Below are positions 61,015-64,000 of a stretch of 64,000 nucleotides of DNA, in pieces. Position 1 is the first letter of the stretch. Each line of letters opens with the position of its first letter. Origin of the DNA: Pedobacter ghigonis (GTDB lineage: Bacteria > Bacteroidota > Bacteroidia > Sphingobacteriales > Sphingobacteriaceae). The position numbers were made by a program, and so were the translations under genes. The notes under the pieces are model-generated. The model was not told the origin of the DNA. It did no database searches and saw only the letters and a list, made by a program, of their open reading frames with translations. The stretch lies in NCBI RefSeq assembly GCF_903166585.1, contig NZ_CAESCM010000012.1, positions 1 to 64,000 on the forward strand, written 5' to 3'.

Positions 61015-63792
61015 TTGAAGAAACTTTACACATCCCTATTTTTCTTCTTTATTTGTTTCACTGCGCTGGCGCAAATTAAGAATGTGGTTACCGGAAAGGT
61101 GGTCGACCCGCAAAATAAGCCCCTTGAGCTTGTTAATATCAAAATTGTAGAAACCAACCAATATGCCATTACCGATAAGTATGGTACATTCAGGGTTAAC
61201 GGATCGGAAACGAACAACATTTTAACACTCGAGTTTTCTTACATCGGCTACCAGAAGTTAAGCGTCCCCGTAACTGTTAAAGCCGGAGAAACCAATCTAG
61301 GTAACATTCAGTTAAAGGTTTTAGACCTCAGTTTAGAGAACATTGAGATTAATGCCAAACGAAATTACTCAGGCTCTACCAACTCATCACTGATTATTAC
61401 CCGCGATTTGATTGAGCAAACCCCTGCATTAAGTGTAAACGATTTGTTGAATCAAATTCCGAATAGGAAGATTACTCCACCGTCATTACAAAATGTTCAA
61501 AATTTAAACTTAAGAGCTGCCTTTACCCCTACTTTAGATGGAAGGAGTGCAGATGTGTTAAATAATGCTTTTGGTATAGCCATTATCATGGACGGAAATA
61601 CAATTAGCAACAATGCAAACATGCAAAATTACAACATTGGAATGGCTGGACTTGGTGGTGCTTTTGTAGAAAGTGGAACATACGGGCTACGTGGAACCGG
61701 AGTAAGTCAAACCGCATATTCAGGAGATTACACTTTTGGAGGAACTGATTTAAGGCAAATACCAGCGGATAATATCGAGAGCATTGAAGTAATTTCGGGA
61801 GTAGCACCCGCGAAATATGGCGACCTAACGGATGGAGCTATTATTATAGAAAGACAGGCTGGAAAAGGTCCAGCTTATATACGTATGCAAATGCGCGATA
61901 ATGCAACCTCATACGGCTTTAATAAGGGTTTCGAAGTCAGCCCTAAACTCGGAGCTTTAAATGTTGGAGTAAACTATGTAAATTCCTTTGAAGACAATCG
62001 CGATAAACTAAAAGCTTATCGCAGATTAAATACAAATTTAATATGGACTAATGTATTCGGGCTTAAAAAGCAATTTAAAAATACCTTCAGTATAGATTAT
62101 GGTAGAAATTTAGATGGCATTAAACAAGATCCAGATGATGAAAAAAGTACTGTCACTAAATTTGACAGCTGGAATTTTAGTGCCGCAAATAGAAGCAGCT
62201 ATCGTATAAACAATGGTTTTTTAAAAAACATTGCACTTAATCTGCGGTACTCTCAGGGACATCAGGTGAGTTATAGGGAGCAACTGCAAAATGAGCCTTA
62301 TATAATGTATTCAAATGCTACTGCAACTGGTATTACCCAAGGCATTTACGATTCAGGTATTTTCACAGCAAAATCACTAATAGATGGCAAACCAATAACT
62401 GCTGCTGCAAATCTCGATTTTAACGGTGGCTTTGCAACCGGTAGCATCCAACATTATATTTCTTTCGGAGGAAGCTATAGCTATAGTGCGAATAAAGGTC
62501 TAGGTCAAACCATTGATCCAAATGAACCTAGAACTGCTTCAACAGTTACTTCTACTAAATTTTCGTCAAGAAATTCTGAAAGATATTATGATTATCGTTT
62601 ATTAACCCCCGAGCAGAATATAGGTATTTATATCGAAGACTTGTTCAAAGTGGATGTTTACGGAAAACCATTGAATGTACGCTTAGGGGCAAGATCAGAT
62701 GTACAAAACGGCTATGCATCTTTTGCGCCAAGAACAAATATTAACTATGCGCTAAGTAAAAACGTTAAGGTTGGTTTAGCCTATGGTTTATCTTACAAAT
62801 CACCTGGGCTGGCTCAGTTGTATCCGGGCCCCACATTTTTTGAAGTCCCATTGTTAAATGCCTACAACGGAAATGCTAATGAGAGCATTTATTTATTATA
62901 TGTAGATCGTTATGAGCCAAACAGCGATAAACTTAAACCCAGCCGAAGTGAAAGCATCGAATTTACTACTCAGATAAAAATGGGAGATTTTAATTTCTCT
63001 CTCGCAGCTTTTAACAAGAAAAACAGGAATGGAATTAACACTGTTCAGGATTACAGGAGTGTTGAACTTCCTACTTACAGTGCGGTAATTAATCCCGGAA
63101 GTACGCCTACTGTTAAACAGACAGGGACACAGTTTTATCCAATAGACTATTTCACTTTTCAAAATAATTTATACTCTGATAATCAAGGATTTGAAGTAAT
63201 TATTAACAGCCCGGAAATTAAATCACTCAAAACTTCATTTAATATTAGTGGTGGGTTATTTAAAACAATTCAGGGCTCTACCAATCTTACGCAAACGCTT
63301 AAAACTACTAACGTGGTAAATACCGATCCTAAATTTGCAATTATTGGCGTTTACGAGCCTTTAAGTACAAAGAACTACTACAGTAACGGAAGAATAACCA
63401 GCGTAACACATATACCGAAGATCAGTTTAATTGTTACATTAACTGCTGAGTTTGATCTATACAACAAAAATATATATAGAGAAAGCTCTCGCATTCCGTT
63501 AGGGTATTACAACCGCCAGAATAAATACTTTGCCATTACTGATTTTGATAAGAACAATCCGCTGTACGGCCATCTATATATTACTCCACAAGAACAGAGT
63601 GAAAATAATTTGCCTAAGGTAATTTCTAATTATCATTTGAGCATTGCCAAGGAAATAAAAAAACGTTTCAAGTTTGCCTTCAATGTTTACAATGTCTTTA
63701 ATCATCAGCCATATTACTTGTCGTCAACAGGCAAATACTTATTTCCTAACAGCACACCAACATTTGGTGCAGAACTATCCATTAAATTATAG
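61015..63792 (+). CDS. TonB-dependent receptor, TTG start
   Basis: A 925-residue outer membrane receptor. It has a signal peptide (ending ALA-Q), a carboxypeptidase-like regulatory domain (about 24-105, VVTGKVVDPQNKPLELVNI, YGTFRVNG), a plug domain with LEQTPALSVNDLLNQIP-type and VSGVAPAKYGDLTDGAIII segments, and a barrel ending in SIKL. TTG at 61015 is the only start that gives the complete signal peptide MKKLYTSLF. A lipoprotein gene begins 3 bases after the stop, so the two form a unit. Substrate unknown. Confidence 0.87.
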   Translation: MKKLYTSLFFFFICFTALAQIKNVVTGKVVDPQNKPLELVNIKIVETNQYAITDKYGTFRVNGSETNNILTLEFSYIGYQKLSVPVTVKAGETNLGNIQLKVLDLSLENIEINAKRNYSGSTNSSLIITRDLIEQTPALSVNDLLNQIPNRKITPPSLQNVQNLNLRAAFTPTLDGRSADVLNNAFGIAIIMDGNTISNNANMQNYNIGMAGLGGAFVESGTYGLRGTGVSQTAYSGDYTFGGTDLRQIPADNIESIEVISGVAPAKYGDLTDGAIIIERQAGKGPAYIRMQMRDNATSYGFNKGFEVSPKLGALNVGVNYVNSFEDNRDKLKAYRRLNTNLIWTNVFGLKKQFKNTFSIDYGRNLDGIKQDPDDEKSTVTKFDSWNFSAANRSSYRINNGFLKNIALNLRYSQGHQVSYREQLQNEPYIMYSNATATGITQGIYDSGIFTAKSLIDGKPITAAANLDFNGGFATGSIQHYISFGGSYSYSANKGLGQTIDPNEPRTASTVTSTKFSSRNSERYYDYRLLTPEQNIGIYIEDLFKVDVYGKPLNVRLGARSDVQNGYASFAPRTNINYALSKNVKVGLAYGLSYKSPGLAQLYPGPTFFEVPLLNAYNGNANESIYLLYVDRYEPNSDKLKPSRSESIEFTTQIKMGDFNFSLAAFNKKNRNGINTVQDYRSVELPTYSAVINPGSTPTVKQTGTQFYPIDYFTFQNNLYSDNQGFEVIINSPEIKSLKTSFNISGGLFKTIQGSTNLTQTLKTTNVVNTDPKFAIIGVYEPLSTKNYYSNGRITSVTHIPKISLIVTLTAEFDLYNKNIYRESSRIPLGYYNRQNKYFAITDFDKNNPLYGHLYITPQEQSENNLPKVISNYHLSIAKEIKKRFKFAFNVYNVFNHQPYYLSSTGKYLFPNSTPTFGAELSIKL

Positions 63793-63795
63793 CAC

Positions 63796-64000
63796 ATGAA
63801 AATATCAGTTTTTTTATTTCTAGCTCTTACCATCACCTTTGCGGCATGCAAAAAAAACACGAGTCCGGAAATACATCCAGTTCAGTATCAAATCAAAACT
63901 TCTTATGCTTCTAAAGATCTAGGCAAGGTATTACCACTACTAAATGTTAGAATTGTGCTTAAAAATACAAAAACTAATATTAATGATACTTTATTTACCA
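63796..64000 (+). CDS. Lipoprotein partner of the TonB receptor, cut by window end
   Basis: Open from ATG at 63796 to the window edge (68 codons seen). Signal peptide with lipobox FAAC (Cys18), then KKNTSPEIHP.. and a beta-rich start VLPLLNVRIVLKNTKT that looks like an immunoglobulin- or DUF4876-type domain. It follows the receptor by 3 bases and is surely cotranscribed; a surface-exposed helper is likely. The family assignment is a guess from position and the first residues only. Confidence 0.6.
   Translation, partial: MKISVFLFLALTITFAACKKNTSPEIHPVQYQIKTSYASKDLGKVLPLLNVRIVLKNTKTNINDTLFT

Noticed and set aside
1..64000. tRNA genes, prophage, insertion sequences, toxin-antitoxin or defence systems
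   Set aside because: No cloverleaf, integrase, transposase, or defence-type gene set was found on reading both strands; only small repeat elements are seen.

Overview
The window looks like chromosomal DNA of a Bacteroidota bacterium, most likely Pedobacter or a close relative in the Sphingobacteriaceae. The evidence is the set of Bacteroidota-specific families (SusC/SusD, beta-barrel TonB-dependent receptors with a carboxypeptidase-like N-terminal domain, DUF4835, DUF4394, DUF4468, BlaI/M56 pairs), AT-rich spacers, and promoters of the Bacteroidota sigma type (TTTG, about 19 bp, TAnnTTTG). The species is inferred from family content only; no search was run.

Layout. 1-560: a leftward leader preceded by three tandem canonical promoters, probably the start of an rRNA operon whose 16S gene lies outside the window. 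1172-9275: the housekeeping block bamD-rpoZ-coaBC-DUF4835 and recN (all +), interrupted by a BlaI/M56 pair with two operators. 9367-13975: two paralogous exported proteins, a PA0069-type radical SAM protein and an ATP-grasp protein (+). 14068-17288: a CAP-domain lipoprotein and clpC (-). 18092-24558: a SusC/SusD pair behind two LacI-type palindromes, a small protein and a two-domain DUF4394 lipoprotein (+). 24800-28251: an MscS-type channel (-) and a broken gene (+). 28516-30195: ettA (+). 30302-36871: mostly minus-strand genes (two small membrane proteins, an SGNH hydrolase, a TonB-dependent receptor overlapping a DUF1456 gene, a DbpA-like helicase). 37088-38227: YkuK and SRPBCC (+). 38242-45162: DUF4468, an ammonium transporter with an outer-membrane barrel gene, a TIGR01212 radical SAM protein, a lipoprotein and an APC permease (-). 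45422-51331: membrane pyrophosphatase, an APC permease, an OprP-like porin and MarC (+). 51586-57676: the guaA to RsmB-like cluster, dCMP deaminase and a FucP-like transporter (-). 57820 to the end: LysE exporter (+), a long PurF-like amidotransferase (-), and a TonB-dependent receptor followed by a lipoprotein cut by the window edge (+).

How the genes fit together. Several sets are physically linked: envelope biogenesis and core metabolism (bamD, rpoZ, coaBC), a repressor/sensor-protease pair with its own operators, an outer-membrane glycan importer, an ammonium-uptake pair (inner-membrane AmtB plus barrel), and nucleotide metabolism (guaA, dCMP deaminase, PurF-like).

No CRISPR array, prophage, insertion sequence, biosynthetic cluster or recognisable defence system was found. 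The most unusual items are the 20-residue tandem repeat domain on the M56 sensor protease, the triple promoter with matching 5' hairpins, the paired LacI-type operators without a local LacI gene, a broken gene at 27408-28251, and several intergenic inverted-repeat elements that look like small dispersed repeats.
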